41,076 bases of DNA from Bauldia sp. Lineage in GTDB: Bacteria; Pseudomonadota; Alphaproteobacteria; Rhizobiales; Kaistiaceae. Within the stretch, counting starts at the first letter, position 1. Each line of letters begins with the position of its first letter. Made by a program: the position numbers and the translations under genes. Shown one piece after another: positions 1 to 12,661 of the stretch. The stretch lies in the NCBI GenBank assembly GCA_020849325.1, contig JADLGL010000115.1, positions 1 to 41,076 of the forward strand, given 5' to 3'. Under the pieces are notes generated by a model. The model worked only from the letters and a program-made list of their open reading frames with translations, did no database searches and was not told where the DNA came from.

Positions 1-181
1 ACCAGGTCGTCGCCGGCGGCGTCGAAATCCGCATGTGGGGCAACACCTTCAAGGCGATCGAGGTTGGCGAGGGCGGCCCGATGGAAGTGAACGTCTTCTT
101 CGTGCCCGTCCGCCCCGGCGAGCACGCTTTCACGTTCACCGGCGATGCGCCGGACGGGACCGGCGGAACGTTCGTCATCCG

Positions 182-185
<4 letters not shown>
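1..185 (+). CDS. C-terminal end of an unidentified protein
   Basis: An open frame (codons starting at position 3) enters from the left edge and ends at a TAG at 183-185, giving about 60 residues. The visible part is rich in Val, Phe and Gly with alternating hydrophobic residues (for example VNVFFVPVRPGEHAFTF), as expected for the last strands of a beta-sandwich, possibly cupredoxin-like. No metal-binding or catalytic residue can be assigned, so no function is given. Its stop codon overlaps the stop codon of the convergent minus-strand gene by two bases. Confidence 0.55.
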
Positions 186-2192
<2,007 letters not shown>

Positions 2193-2194
<2 letters not shown>

Positions 2195-3560
2195 GGGCGT
2201 CTTTCACGATGCGGACACGTCCGGCGATGCCGGCGACGGGGACACGATCTATGCGCTGTCGAGTGGCGCGCCGCCAGCGGGCGTCGCGGTGGTGCGGGTG
2301 AGCGGACCACGCGCCGACGCCGCGCTCGAGGCGATAGCGGGAAAGCTCCCGCCGTATCGGCAGGCGTCCCTCCGCTCGCTCGTCGATCCGGAGCGGGGCG
2401 AAGCGATCGACGAGGCGCTGGTGTTGCGGTTCGCGCCGGGTGCGAGCGCAACGGGCGAAAGCGTTGCCGAGTTCCACGTCCACGGCGGCCGGGCGGTCGT
2501 CGAAGCGCTGTTTGCGGCGCTGGACGCCGTCGGAGGGTTGCGGCCGGCGGAACGGGGCGAGTTCACCCGCCGGGCGTTCCTGTCCGGGCGGCTCGACCTC
2601 ACCGAGGCGGAGGGGATCGCCGATCTCGTGGCCGCCGAGACCGAGGCGCAGCGGCGGTTCGCGCTGGGGCAGATGGGCGGATCGATTCGGGTCCAATACG
2701 AATTCTGGCGGGAACGCATCATTCGCGCCCGCGGGCTGATCGAGGCGGAGATCGATTTCTCCGATGAGGAGGGGGTCACCGGCGCGTGGAGCGACCGGGC
2801 GAGACTCGATGTCCGGGGGCTTGCGGTCGAAATGCAGTCGGCCATGGCCGATCTGAGGCGGGCAGACCGGATTCGCGAGGGCGCCGAGGTCGTGATCCTT
2901 GGGGCGGTGAACGCCGGAAAGTCGAGCCTCATCAATGCGCTGGCGCGGCGCGACGTGGCCATCGTGTCGCCGGAAGCCGGGACGACGCGGGATCTCATCG
3001 AGGCCGTTCTCGACATCGGAGGCTATCGCGTGACGCTGGTCGACACCGCGGGGTTGAGGGACGCGGAGGGTTCGGTAGAACGGGAAGGCATTCGGCGTGC
3101 CCGCGCACGGGCTGACGGGGCCGATTTGGTACTGTGGCTCAGCGACAGCCGCGAGAGTGTCTATCCCGACGAACTCCTGGAGCGGCGCGTACCCGTCTGG
3201 CACGTCGCCACGAAGGCCGACATCGCTGATGAGGGCGACCTCCAATGCGTGGAGCAGATTTCGCGTCACATCATCTCCACGGTGACGGGCGAGGGAATGG
3301 ATGCGCTCCTGTCCGATCTGGGGGCGTTCCTCGACAGCACGCTGCGCGGCAGGGAACCGCCGCTGATAGCGCGGGCGCGGCATCGATCGGCTCTTGCGGA
3401 AGCCGTCGCGGCGTTGGACAAGGCGCTGGCGGCCGAGGCGCCGGAACTCGCGGCCGAGCACCTTCGTATCGCGGCGGACCGGGTTGGAACCGTGACCGGG
3501 CGGGTCAGCGTCGAGGATGTGCTGGACGTGGTGTTCCGCGAGTTCTGCATCGGCAAATGA
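2193..3560 (+). CDS. mnmE: tRNA uridine-5-carboxymethylaminomethyl(34) synthesis GTPase MnmE
   Basis: MnmE works with MnmG to modify U34 in the wobble position of certain tRNAs. The 455-residue protein shows the N-terminal tetrahydrofolate-binding domain ([30 protein letters not shown]), the G domain with P-loop GAVNAGKSS, switch motif GTTRD and DTAGLRD, and the C-terminal FCIGK motif with the conserved Cys. ATG at 2193 is chosen because no other start codon lies in frame before the first conserved segment (DTIYALSSG); a TTG at 2184 is the only alternative. The first about 18 residues are an extension relative to most MnmE proteins. mnmG follows immediately. The start codon overlaps that of the divergent thioredoxin-domain gene. 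Confidence 0.96.
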
Positions 3561-3564
3561 GGCG

Positions 3565-5448
3565 GTGTTTCACGTGAAACAGGAAGAGTCCTTCGACGTC
3601 ATCGTGGTCGGTGGCGGCCATGCCGGCACCGAGGCCGCGGCGGCGGCCGCACGGATGGGTGCGCGGACCGGGCTCGTCACGCATCGCTTCGCGACGGTCG
3701 GCGCGATGTCCTGCAATCCGGCCATCGGTGGCCTCGGCAAGGGCCATCTCGTCCGCGAGATCGACGCGCTCGACGGACTGATGGCGCGGGTGGCGGATGC
3801 CGCCGGCATTCAGTTCCGCGTCCTCAACCGGAGCAAGGGAGCGGCCGTGCGCGGGCCGCGGGCCCAGGCCGACCGGAAGCTGTACGCCGCGGCGATGCAG
3901 GCAGCCGTCCGGGAACAGCCGAACCTTTGGGTCGTGGAGGGCGAAGTCGACGACCTCGTGCTCGAAGACGGCGCTGCGGCCGGGGTGATCCTGAAGGAGG
4001 GCCGCGTGCTGTGGTCTGGTGCCGTGGTGCTGACCACGGGCACCTTCCTGCGCGGCCTGATCCATATCGGCGAGAAGCAGATTCCGGCGGGTCGCGTCGG
4101 GGAGGCGCCGGCGCTCGGCCTTTCGGCGACGCTCGCGCGCGCCGGCTTCTCGCTCGGCCGGCTCAAGACCGGGACGCCGCCGCGTCTCGACGGGACCACG
4201 ATCGACTGGCCCAGTCTCGACATGCAGCAGGGCGACGATCCGCCCGAGCCGTTCGCGACGCTGACGGAGCGGATCGCCACGCCGCAGATCGAATGCGGCA
4301 TCACGCGGACGACGGCGGCGACGCACGGGATCATCCGGGCGAACCTGTCGCGGTCGCCGCTCTATGGCGGTGCGATCGTCGGCGTCGGGCCGCGCTACTG
4401 CCCGTCGATCGAGGACAAGGTGGTGCGGTTCGGCGAGCGCGACGGCCACCAGATTTTTCTGGAGCCCGAGGGGCTGGACGACAGCACGGTCTATCCCAAC
4501 GGCATCTCGACATCGTTGCCCGAGGACGTTCAGGCGGCCATCGTGGCGTCGATCCCCGGCCTCGAGCGGGCCCGGATCGTCCGGCCGGGCTACGCGATCG
4601 AATACGACCACGTCGACCCGCGCGAACTGCTGCATTCGCTCGAGACGAAGCGCGTGCGCGGCCTGTTCCTCGCCGGCCAGATCAACGGGACCACCGGTTA
4701 TGAGGAGGCCGCCGCGCAGGGGCTTCTGGCCGGGATCAACGCCGCCCGGCGCGCGGGGGCGGGCGAGGCGTGGGTGCCCGGTCGGGACGAGGCCTATATC
4801 GGCGTCATGGTGGACGACCTCGTCACGCGCGGGGTGACCGAGCCTTACCGGATGTTCACCTCGCGGGCCGAGTTCCGCCTGTCGCTCCGGGCCGACAATG
4901 CCGATCAGCGGCTGACGCCGGCTGGCGTCGCGCTGGGGGTCGTCGGGTCGGTGCGGGCGACGGTGCATGACCGGCGCGCGTTGGCACTCGCGGCGCTCAG
5001 GACGGCACTCGAGGGTTTCGACCTGACGCCGGACGAAGCGGCGAGCGAGGGGCTCGCGGTCAACCGGGATGGTGTTCGGCGGACCGGCTACGACCTCCTG
5101 GCGTTCCCGGGCGTGACCGTCGAGCGGCTTGCGGAGGCCCGCCCGGAACTCCGCGGCCATGCGGCGGGTGCGGTCGCCCAGATCGAGATCGAGGCGGGCT
5201 ATGCTGCCTATGTCCGGCGCCAGGAGCGGGACGTGCGGGCGTTGCGGCGCGACGAGGCGGCGGCGCTGCCGCCGCTCGACGTCGATGCCATTCCGGGCCT
5301 CTCCAACGAGGTGCGCGATCGACTGCGGCGGGTTCAGCCGCGGTCGGTCGGGCAGGCGGCGCGGATCGAGGGGGTGACGCCCGCGGCGCTGGGCCTCCTG
5401 CTGGCGTGGTCGCGAAAGGCCGATCGTGACGGTCGCGGCGCTGCGTAA
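3565..5448 (+). CDS. mnmG: tRNA uridine-5-carboxymethylaminomethyl(34) synthesis enzyme MnmG (GidA)
   Basis: This is the FAD-dependent partner of MnmE. The 627-residue protein begins with a Rossmann dinucleotide-binding motif ([15 protein letters not shown]), followed by the GidA signatures [15 protein letters not shown] and [16 protein letters not shown], and the C-terminal MnmE-binding helical domain. The start is GTG at 3565 or GTG at 3574; the Shine-Dalgarno-like TGAGG at 3558-3562 is very close to the first and 11 bases from the second, so the exact start is open. Whichever is used, the first codons coincide with a perfect parS site (3566-3581). The gene lies 4 bases after mnmE and overlaps rsmG by 23 bases, consistent with one transcript. 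Confidence 0.96.
   Translation: MFHVKQEESFDVIVVGGGHAGTEAAAAAARMGARTGLVTHRFATVGAMSCNPAIGGLGKGHLVREIDALDGLMARVADAAGIQFRVLNRSKGAAVRGPRAQADRKLYAAAMQAAVREQPNLWVVEGEVDDLVLEDGAAAGVILKEGRVLWSGAVVLTTGTFLRGLIHIGEKQIPAGRVGEAPALGLSATLARAGFSLGRLKTGTPPRLDGTTIDWPSLDMQQGDDPPEPFATLTERIATPQIECGITRTTAATHGIIRANLSRSPLYGGAIVGVGPRYCPSIEDKVVRFGERDGHQIFLEPEGLDDSTVYPNGISTSLPEDVQAAIVASIPGLERARIVRPGYAIEYDHVDPRELLHSLETKRVRGLFLAGQINGTTGYEEAAAQGLLAGINAARRAGAGEAWVPGRDEAYIGVMVDDLVTRGVTEPYRMFTSRAEFRLSLRADNADQRLTPAGVALGVVGSVRATVHDRRALALAALRTALEGFDLTPDEAASEGLAVNRDGVRRTGYDLLAFPGVTVERLAEARPELRGHAAGAVAQIEIEAGYAAYVRRQERDVRALRRDEAAALPPLDVDAIPGLSNEVRDRLRRVQPRSVGQAARIEGVTPAALGLLLAWSRKADRDGRGAA
3566..3581. promoter_or_regulatory. parS: parS centromere site 1 (ParB binding)
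   Basis: The sequence TGTTTCACGTGAAACA is a perfect 16-bp palindrome identical to the widely conserved bacterial parS consensus. It overlaps the first codons of mnmG, where it encodes FHVK. The cognate ParB gene lies about 3.4 kb downstream. ParB spreading from such sites organises origin segregation; in alphaproteobacteria, parS sites are often near or inside this gene block. Confidence 0.95.
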
Positions 5449-6091
5449 CGCGGCGATCGCGGCGGCGGGACTGCCCCCTGTTTCACGTGAAACAGGGGAG
5501 CGGCTCGACCGGTTCATCGCGACGCTATCCGAATGGCAAACCCGCCAGAGCCTCGTGTCCCGCACGGCCGACACCGCGGAGATCTGGACCCGGCACGTGG
5601 CCGACTCGGCGCAGCTGCTTGCGGTCGCGCCGGCCGCGACGCGCTGGCTCGATCTCGGCAGCGGCGGCGGGTTTCCCGGCCTCGTGCTCGCGGCGCTGCT
5701 CGCCGACCGACCGGGCGCGGCGGTCCACCTCGTCGAGAGCAACCAGCGCAAAATCGCCTTCCTCCGCGCCGCAAATCGCGCCGCGGGAGCGCACGCGATC
5801 GTCCATGCCGGGCGGATCGAGGACGTCATCGCGGATTGGTCGGAGCCGATCGATGCCGTCTCTGCGCGCGCGCTCGCGCCGTTCGAAACGCTGTGCGGAT
5901 GGGTGCAGCCGCTCGTGTCGCGCGGCATACGGGCCTACTTCCACAAGGGCGAGGAGTTCGCGCGCGAGAAGCACGAGGCCTCTCTGCGCTGGACTCTCGA
6001 TCTGGTAGAACATCCAAGCCGAATCGGTTCCGGCGTCATCGTCGAGGTGTTGGCGATCGAGCGCCGCGACCCACCCCGGGTGCTGCCATGA
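5426..6091 (+). CDS. rsmG: 16S rRNA (guanine(527)-N7)-methyltransferase RsmG (GidB)
   Basis: RsmG methylates G527 of 16S rRNA using S-adenosylmethionine. The 221-residue protein has the N-terminal LVSRTADT segment, the methyltransferase motif I ([16 protein letters not shown]) and motif II region ([16 protein letters not shown]), and VSARALAPF. The GTG start at 5426 overlaps the end of mnmG by 23 bases; no better start lies before the conserved [13 protein letters not shown] segment. That VSRET segment is encoded by the second parS site, a typical arrangement for alphaproteobacteria. The stop overlaps the parA start (ATGA), implying translational coupling with the partition genes. Confidence 0.95.
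   Translation: MTVAALRNAAIAAAGLPPVSRETGERLDRFIATLSEWQTRQSLVSRTADTAEIWTRHVADSAQLLAVAPAATRWLDLGSGGGFPGLVLAALLADRPGAAVHLVESNQRKIAFLRAANRAAGAHAIVHAGRIEDVIADWSEPIDAVSARALAPFETLCGWVQPLVSRGIRAYFHKGEEFAREKHEASLRWTLDLVEHPSRIGSGVIVEVLAIERRDPPRVLP
5475..5498. promoter_or_regulatory. parS: parS centromere site 2 (ParB binding), extended palindrome
   Basis: A second exact copy of TGTTTCACGTGAAACA occupies 5479-5494 and is extended by CCCC on the left and GGGG on the right into a perfect 24-bp palindrome. It lies inside the rsmG coding region and encodes VSRET. It is about 1.9 kb from the first site and about 0.6 kb before parA, so the two sites can form one ParB nucleation cluster. Confidence 0.96.
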
Positions 6092-6894
6092 GCCTTGCCA
6101 AGCGGCCACGCGTCATCGCCCTCGCCAACCAGAAGGGCGGCGTCGGCAAGACGACCACCGCGATCAACCTCGGTACCGCCCTCGCCGCCATCGGCGAGGA
6201 AGTGCTGATCGTCGACCTCGATCCGCAGGGCAACGCCTCGACGGGCCTCGGCGTCGACCGGAAGCAGCGTAAGCGCTCGACCTACGATGTCATGGTGGGT
6301 GAGGCGGGTCTGCATGACGTCGTGGTGCCGACCGCGGTGCCGCGCATGTCGGTCGCCCCGTCGACGCTCGATCTCCTCGGCGTGGAACTCGAGATCGCCG
6401 CCGACCCGAACCGCGCCTATCACCTCCGGAATGCGGTGGCGGGCCTCGATTCGATTCGGGAGCGAAACTTCACCTATCTTCTGGTCGACTGCCCGCCGTC
6501 GCTGAATCTCCTGACCATAAACGCGATGACCGCGGCGCATTCGGTGCTGGTGCCGCTGCAGTGCGAGTTCTTTGCGCTCGAAGGCCTCAGCCAGCTCCTG
6601 AAGACGGTCGAGCAGGTCCGGAAATCGCTCAATCCGGAGCTGTCGATCCACGGGATCGTGCTGACCATGTACGACAGCCGCAACAACCTCTCCGGCCAGG
6701 TTGCCGCCGACGTCCGCGCCCACATGGGCGACAAGGTCTATGAAACGGTGATTCCCCGGAACGTGCGGATTTCGGAGGCGCCGTCGCACGGGAAGCCGGT
6801 GATGCTCTACGACTTCCATTCGTCCGGCAGCCAGGCGTATCTCCGGCTGGCGCGCGAAATCATCAACCGCGAACGGCAGCTGACTGCCGCCTGA
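6088..6894 (+). CDS. parA: Chromosome-partitioning ATPase ParA
   Basis: This is a 268-residue ParA/Soj ATPase that drives segregation of the ParB-parS complex. It has the deviant Walker A motif KGGVGKTTT near the N-terminus, the A' motif (LIVDLDPQGNASTGLG) and the Walker B region (LLVDCPPSLNLLTINA). There is no N-terminal DNA-binding extension, as expected for a chromosomal ParA. The ATG at 6088 overlaps the rsmG stop, and upstream in-frame sequence belongs to a non-coding frame of rsmG. parB follows after 29 bases. Confidence 0.97.
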   Translation: MSLAKRPRVIALANQKGGVGKTTTAINLGTALAAIGEEVLIVDLDPQGNASTGLGVDRKQRKRSTYDVMVGEAGLHDVVVPTAVPRMSVAPSTLDLLGVELEIAADPNRAYHLRNAVAGLDSIRERNFTYLLVDCPPSLNLLTINAMTAAHSVLVPLQCEFFALEGLSQLLKTVEQVRKSLNPELSIHGIVLTMYDSRNNLSGQVAADVRAHMGDKVYETVIPRNVRISEAPSHGKPVMLYDFHSSGSQAYLRLAREIINRERQLTAA

Positions 6895-6923
6895 TCGATT
6901 CAGGTCCGAAACGAGGGACTGGC

Positions 6924-7799
<876 letters not shown>

Positions 7800-7808
7800 G
7801 GCAGGTGG

Positions 7809-7918
7809 GCGAGTAGCGAGTAGCGAAGTAGCGAATAGCAGTGAAAGCGGGCGAGCGGCGCTCGATGGCGCGTGCGGGCCATGCTCCTGCCACCCATTCG
7901 CTACTCACTATTCGCTCC
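7809..7918. repeat. Short tandem GCGARTAG repeats with an inverted partner
   Basis: Just after parB, 7809-7839 contains tandem variants of the unit GCGAGTAG/GCGAATAG. A reverse-oriented partner (ATTCGCTACT and following) lies at 7896-7918. AGTAGCGAAT (7827-7836) and ATTCGCTACT (7896-7905) are perfectly complementary, so the transcript could fold into a 10-bp stem with a loop of about 59 bases. There is no T tract, so a terminator function is not supported. Such AGCGAATAG-type repeats may be dispersed in the genome. Confidence 0.6.
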
Positions 7919-7994
7919 TGCGATGGCTAGATTGGCACGGGTCGACCGGCCGATGATTCGGACGGGCGCGGGGGCGCAGCGGAGTTTCGGACGG

Positions 7995-9734
7995 ATGGCG
8001 GAAGCGGCCTCGGTGCGGAGGCGTCTGTGGGCTTTCGCCATGAGCGAAACGCTGCGCCGGGGCTGGCTCCGCTATCACCGGAGCCTGGTCTACCGGCCGC
8101 GCTATACCGGTCCCGTGCCGGAGCGCCTTCTCATCGCGCCGACCGACATCCGCACCTCCGATGCGACGCTCGCGCAGGACATCTACGCCGGGCGGTTCAT
8201 CTTCGCCGGCACGGCCGTGGACGCCTCGGGCGTTCCGGTGTTCGCGATCAACCCGCCGAGCGATGCCTGGGAGCGCGAGCTGCAGGGATTTGCCTGGCTC
8301 CGCCATCTCCGCGCCTCGGAGCTGAAGGCGTCGCGGGCGAACGCCCGGTCGCTCGTCCGCGACTGGATCAGGCAGGGGGCGCGCAATCACCCGATCGCCT
8401 TCGAGCCCGACGTGATGGCGCGGCGCGTCCTCTCCTGGCTCGCGCAGTCGCCCCTCGTCCTCGATGGCTGCGACCATGCCTTCTACCGCCGCTTCATGCG
8501 GTCGCTCACCTCGCAGGTCCGCATGCTGCGGCGGATCGCGCTCGATTCGCCGCCGGGCCTGCCGCGGCTCAACATCGTCATCGCCATCACCGCGGCGGCC
8601 GTCGCCTCGCCCGACCAGGATCGCTTCCTCAAGCACGCCGGCCGGCTGCTCGAGACGGAGTTGCAGCGGCAGATCCTCTCCGATGGCGGCCATGTCAGCC
8701 GCAGCCCCGGCGCGCTGCTCGACCTCCTCGCCGATCTCCTGCCGCTCCGGCAGGCTTATGCGGCGCGGGGTCTCCAGCCTCCGCAGGGGCTCCTGACGGC
8801 GATCGACCGGATGATGCCGATGATCCGGTTCTTCCGGCATGGCGACGGCGCGCTCGCGCGCTTCAACGGCACCTGCGACACGCCCGTCGACCTCATCGCC
8901 ACGGTCCTCGCCTATGACGACGTCCGCGGCGCGCCGGTCAGCACCGCGACGCACACCGGCTTCCAGCGCCTCACCGGCGGCGACACGGTGGTGCTGTTCG
9001 ACAGCGGCCCGCCGCCGCCGATCGAACTGTCGGGGGAGGCCCATGCCGGGTGTCTCTCGTTCGAACTGTCGATCGGGCGGCAGCGGCTGATCGTGAATTG
9101 CGGCGCCGCCGGAATGCCGGGCTCGCGTCTCCGGCGCCTCTCCCGCACCACGGCGGCGCACACCACGGCGACGGTCAACGACGCGTCGTCGAGCCGCTTT
9201 CTCATCGGCACCGCGATGGCCCGCCGTTTCGGGGAGGTGATCGCCGAGGGGCCTTCGGAGGTGAAGGTCGAGCACGTCGACGACGAGGGCACGCCCGTCG
9301 TCGTCGCCAGCCATGACGGCTACGCCGAACGGTTCGGGCTCATCCACGAGCGGCGGCTGAAGCTGTCCGACACGGGGCACCGGCTCGACGGCATCGATCA
9401 TTTCCGCCCGGTCAGCGGCGGCCGTGTCTCGCGCGGCTCGGGCAAGGATGCCTTTGCGATCCGCTTCCACCTCCACCCGGCGGTGGCGGTCGAGGTGCTC
9501 GACGAGCCGGGGCACGTCGTCCTCACCTTCCCCGACGGGGAGAGCTGGCAGTTCGCGGCCGACCACCCGGTGGAAGTCGAGGAGAGCATCTTCTTCTCGG
9601 AGACGACCGGCCACCGGCGGACGCAGCAGCTGGTGCTCCACGGCCGGCCGCAGCTTCGCGATACCGCGACGTGGTGGCTGCAGCGGGTCGGCCTCTCCGC
9701 CCGGCTCCGCAAGGAGAAGATCGAGCCGCGTTAG
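7995..9734 (+). CDS. Heparinase II/III family protein
   Basis: This 579-residue protein belongs to the heparinase II/III-like family common upstream of purH in Rhizobiales. It has a helical toroid domain (residues about 40-330, including [12 protein letters not shown] and [15 protein letters not shown]) and a C-terminal beta-sandwich domain with [12 protein letters not shown] and the [12 protein letters not shown] segment typical of the family. No signal peptide is evident, and the substrate is unknown; heparin-like activity should not be assumed. The start at 7995 was chosen because it matches the usual distance to the first conserved segment ([15 protein letters not shown]); in-frame ATG codons at 7923, 7953 and 8040 are alternatives. 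Its own promoter is probably between the repeats and the start. Confidence 0.88.
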   Translation: MAEAASVRRRLWAFAMSETLRRGWLRYHRSLVYRPRYTGPVPERLLIAPTDIRTSDATLAQDIYAGRFIFAGTAVDASGVPVFAINPPSDAWERELQGFAWLRHLRASELKASRANARSLVRDWIRQGARNHPIAFEPDVMARRVLSWLAQSPLVLDGCDHAFYRRFMRSLTSQVRMLRRIALDSPPGLPRLNIVIAITAAAVASPDQDRFLKHAGRLLETELQRQILSDGGHVSRSPGALLDLLADLLPLRQAYAARGLQPPQGLLTAIDRMMPMIRFFRHGDGALARFNGTCDTPVDLIATVLAYDDVRGAPVSTATHTGFQRLTGGDTVVLFDSGPPPPIELSGEAHAGCLSFELSIGRQRLIVNCGAAGMPGSRLRRLSRTTAAHTTATVNDASSSRFLIGTAMARRFGEVIAEGPSEVKVEHVDDEGTPVVVASHDGYAERFGLIHERRLKLSDTGHRLDGIDHFRPVSGGRVSRGSGKDAFAIRFHLHPAVAVEVLDEPGHVVLTFPDGESWQFAADHPVEVEESIFFSETTGHRRTQQLVLHGRPQLRDTATWWLQRVGLSARLRKEKIEPR

Positions 9735-9970
9735 GCAGGATCGGGAGAAGCCGCTGCGGTGCCTCGGGAAGCGACCATGCCCCGATCAGGGAACGGGGGA
9801 CGAGCCTGATCCGACCTGAATGGATCACGCCGGGGGAGCCGCCGTTCGCGCGGTGTTCCCGTACATGCTGCGGCCCGATCGCCGGGAGCGCAATTCAGAC
9901 CCGATCAGCGGATTTGAACCGGCGCCGATCTGTGGTATCGGGCCGCGTCTCCGCACAGGCAAAGGTTCGA

Positions 9971-11587
9971 ATGGTCGCCCTCGGCAAGAGCTATCCCGTT
10001 CCCGAACTAGTGCCGGTGAAGCGGGCCCTCCTGTCGGTGTCCGACAAGACGGGCCTCGTCGAGTTCGCGAAAGGCCTTGCCGGAGCCGGCGTCGAGCTCG
10101 TGTCGACCGGCGGCAGCCACAAGACGCTCGCCGCGGCGGGCCTTGCCGTCACCGAGGTGGCGAGCCTCACCGGCTTCCCCGAAATGCTCGGCGGCCGGGT
10201 GAAGACCCTCCACCCGATGGTGCATGGCGGCATTCTCGGCGTCCGCGACGACCCGGAGCACCAGGCAGCGATGGCCGAGCACGGCATCCGCGACATAGAC
10301 CTCGTGGTGGTCAACCTCTACCCGTTCGAAGAGACGGTGAAGTCGAGCACCGACGCCGCGCTGATCGTCGAGAACATCGACATCGGCGGTCCGGCGCTGA
10401 TCCGCGCTGCCGCCAAGAACCACGCCTATGTGACGGTGATCGTCGATCCGGCGGACTACGTAGCGGTGCTCCAGGCGCTCGCCGCCAACAACGCGTCGAT
10501 CCCGGTGGCTCTCCGGCGCAGCCTTGCCGGCAAGGCGTTTGCGCGCACGTCGGCCTATGACGCGGCGATCGCCACCTGGTTCGCCGCGGCGACGGGCGAC
10601 CGGGACCCGCAGCGCCGCATCTTCGCCGGAACGCTCCGGGAGACGCTCCGCTACGGCGAGAACCCGCACCAGCACGCCGCCTTCTACGTGACCGGCGACG
10701 GCCGGCCGGGCGTCGCGACGGCCCGGCAGCTCCAGGGCAAGGAGCTCTCCTACAACAACATCGCCGACACGGACGCTGCGTACGAGCTCGTCGCCGAGTT
10801 CGACCCGAAGGAGACCGCGGCGGTCGCGATCATCAAGCACGCCAATCCGTGCGGCGTCGCCGTCGGCGCTTCCCTCGCCGAGGCCTATCGCCTCGCCTTC
10901 CGCTGCGACACGGTCTCGGCCTTTGGCGGTATCGTCGCGCTCAACCGGCCGATCGACGCCGAGGTCGCGAACGAGATCGTGAAGGTGTTCACGGAGGTGA
11001 TCATCGCGCCGGACGCGTCGCCGGAGGCGATCGCGATCATCGCCGCGAAGAAGAACCTTCGCCTTCTCCTCGCCGGCGGCCTGCCGGATCCGAAGGCGGA
11101 GGGGCTGACGGTGAAGTCGGTGGCGGGCGGGCTCCTGGTGCAGAACCGCGATGCCGGCGCGGTGGGTGCGGCAGAGCTCAGCACGATCTCGACGCGGGCG
11201 CCGTCGGCGACCGAGACCGCCGATCTCCTCTTTGCCTTCAAGGTCGCCAAGCACGTGAAATCGAATGCGATCGTGCTGGCGAAAGACGGCGCTACGGTCG
11301 GCATCGGCGCGGGCCAGATGAGTCGCGTCGATTCCGCCTTCGTGGCGGCGCGGAAGGCCGCGGAAGCGGGACGCACGGCCGGCCTGCCCCACAGCCTGGC
11401 GGAGGGATCGGTGGTGGCGTCGGACGCGTTCTTCCCCTTCCCGGATGCGATGCTGGTCGCCGCCGACGCGGGGGCTACCGCTGTCATTCATCCGGGAGGA
11501 TCCATGCGGGATGATGAGGTCGTGGCGGCTGCGAACGCGCGGGGGCTCGCCATGGTAGTGACGGGAATGCGCCATTTCCGTCACTAG
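9971..11587 (+). CDS. purH: Bifunctional AICAR transformylase/IMP cyclohydrolase PurH
   Basis: PurH catalyses the last two steps of IMP synthesis. The 538-residue protein has an N-terminal IMP cyclohydrolase domain ([32 protein letters not shown]) and a C-terminal formyltransferase domain with the catalytic [10 protein letters not shown] segment (Lys-His) and the C-terminal FFPFPD and HPGGS motifs. The ATG at 9971 fits the family N-terminus, and an AAGG lies just upstream. The 236 bases between the heparinase gene and this start hold no supported gene; I looked for a ZTP-type riboswitch there and could not find its conserved core. Confidence 0.97.
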   Translation: MVALGKSYPVPELVPVKRALLSVSDKTGLVEFAKGLAGAGVELVSTGGSHKTLAAAGLAVTEVASLTGFPEMLGGRVKTLHPMVHGGILGVRDDPEHQAAMAEHGIRDIDLVVVNLYPFEETVKSSTDAALIVENIDIGGPALIRAAAKNHAYVTVIVDPADYVAVLQALAANNASIPVALRRSLAGKAFARTSAYDAAIATWFAAATGDRDPQRRIFAGTLRETLRYGENPHQHAAFYVTGDGRPGVATARQLQGKELSYNNIADTDAAYELVAEFDPKETAAVAIIKHANPCGVAVGASLAEAYRLAFRCDTVSAFGGIVALNRPIDAEVANEIVKVFTEVIIAPDASPEAIAIIAAKKNLRLLLAGGLPDPKAEGLTVKSVAGGLLVQNRDAGAVGAAELSTISTRAPSATETADLLFAFKVAKHVKSNAIVLAKDGATVGIGAGQMSRVDSAFVAARKAAEAGRTAGLPHSLAEGSVVASDAFFPFPDAMLVAADAGATAVIHPGGSMRDDEVVAAANARGLAMVVTGMRHFRH

Positions 11588-11708
11588 CCCCGGTTCAGCG
11601 AGTGTTCAGGACACGGATTCTACGGTTTCGGGTAAATCGCGACTTGGCAGGTGGCATTTGCGCAGGCAAATTCAGCTAAGCGTTCGGGCGCCGAGAAGGG
11701 GCGGTGAC

Positions 11709-12521
11709 GTGCTCGAAGTAGTACAGAGGGTTGCACAGGGTGGCCGGGGCCTCGAATGGCTCAGCGGCCCGCCGATCGCCCATCGGGGCCTCCACGACGC
11801 CTCCTCGGGCGCGCCGGAGAACACGATCCGCGCCTTCGGTGCCGCGATCGCCCGCGGCCTTCCGATCGAGTGCGACGTCATGCTCACCTCGGACAACGAG
11901 GTGATCGTGTTCCATGATCACAAGCTCGCCCGTCTCACCGGCATCGCCGGCGACGTGAACCGGATGACGCTGCGCGACCTGCAGCGCCTCCGCATCAAAT
12001 CCACCGACGAGCGCGCGCCGTCCCTCGTCGAGACGCTCGATTTCGTCGGCGGACGCGTGCCGCTGCTCGTCGAGCTGAAGTCGCAGCGCCGTCCGGGCGC
12101 GCTCGAGGTCGGCGTCCTCCGTGCCCTCCGCGCCTATCAGGGCCCTGTCGCCGTCCAGTCGTTCTCGCCGCATTCGATGCAGTGGTTCCGCGAGAACGCG
12201 CCCGAGATTCCGCGCGGCCAGCTGTCGGGCTCGTACCGATGGGAGCGCCATCCCGGCGCGATCACGCGCTGGGCCTACCGGCACCTCCTGATGCTCGGCA
12301 TCAGCCGGCCGGATTTCGTGGCGCACGAGGTCTCGTGCCTTGAGCTGCCTGCCGTCCGGCTGTGGCGACGCTTCGGTGGCCCGCTCGTCGCCTGGACGGC
12401 GAAAACCGCCACCGCCTATGCCGCCGCGAAACGCGTCGCGGACGGCGTCATCTTCGAAGGCTTCGACCCGCTTCCGTCCTTCGCGATGCCCGACGCGAGC
12501 CCGCTCCTCCGCACCGCGTAG
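11709..12521 (+). CDS. Glycerophosphodiester phosphodiesterase family protein
   Basis: The GDPD family hydrolyses glycerophosphodiesters to glycerol 3-phosphate and an alcohol. In this 270-residue protein the catalytic and metal-binding residues are visible: His25-Arg26 (IAHRGLHD), Glu37 (PENT), Glu54 and Asp56 (ECDVM), and His69 (VFHD), followed by LLVELKS. No signal peptide is seen, so it is likely cytoplasmic. GTG at 11709 is preferred because AAGGGG lies 8 bases upstream; a TTG at 11658 is an in-frame alternative adding 17 residues. A strong terminator follows at 12561. Confidence 0.9.
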   Translation: MLEVVQRVAQGGRGLEWLSGPPIAHRGLHDASSGAPENTIRAFGAAIARGLPIECDVMLTSDNEVIVFHDHKLARLTGIAGDVNRMTLRDLQRLRIKSTDERAPSLVETLDFVGGRVPLLVELKSQRRPGALEVGVLRALRAYQGPVAVQSFSPHSMQWFRENAPEIPRGQLSGSYRWERHPGAITRWAYRHLLMLGISRPDFVAHEVSCLELPAVRLWRRFGGPLVAWTAKTATAYAAAKRVADGVIFEGFDPLPSFAMPDASPLLRTA

Positions 12522-12560
12522 GGGCCGGCCCGCCCCGGGCGTCCACGGAAGCTTCAACGA

Positions 12561-12589
12561 AAAAGGCCGCGCCCGAAGCGCGGCCTTTT
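12561..12589. terminator. Bidirectional intrinsic terminator
   Basis: AAAAGGCCGCGC and GCGCGGCCTTTT form a perfect 12-bp stem around the loop CCGAA. The A tract on one side and the T tract on the other let it terminate both the plus-strand phosphodiesterase gene and the convergent minus-strand dioxygenase operon. Confidence 0.93.
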
Positions 12590-12614
12590 CGTTCGGCCTC
12601 CGTTTTGTCGGTTG

Positions 12615-12646
12615 GAGCGCGATCCGTTGTCAGTCGGATCACGCTC
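12615..12646. repeat. Imperfect palindromic intergenic repeat
   Basis: GAGCG.GATCCG (12615-12626) pairs with CGGATC.CGCTC (12635-12646) around an 8-base loop, with one mismatch. It is followed by GGATCATGCTC. There is no T tract on either side. The GATCATGCTC-type ends resemble the short palindromic elements dispersed in Rhizobiales genomes, and a related element lies at 30301. Confidence 0.6.
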
Positions 12647-12661
12647 GGATCATGCTCGACG

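Noticed and set aside
7809..7918. Tandem repeats considered as a CRISPR array
   Set aside because: Units are 8 bases with no spacers of uniform length, and no cas genes are present.
9900..9935. Reverse-strand GGTTCAAATCC resembling a tRNA T loop before purH
   Set aside because: The T stem is mismatched and no acceptor, D or anticodon arm can be built at the right distances.
9735..9970. Possible ZTP (pfl) riboswitch upstream of purH
   Set aside because: The family is often found there, but its conserved core sequences were not seen; no supported structure.
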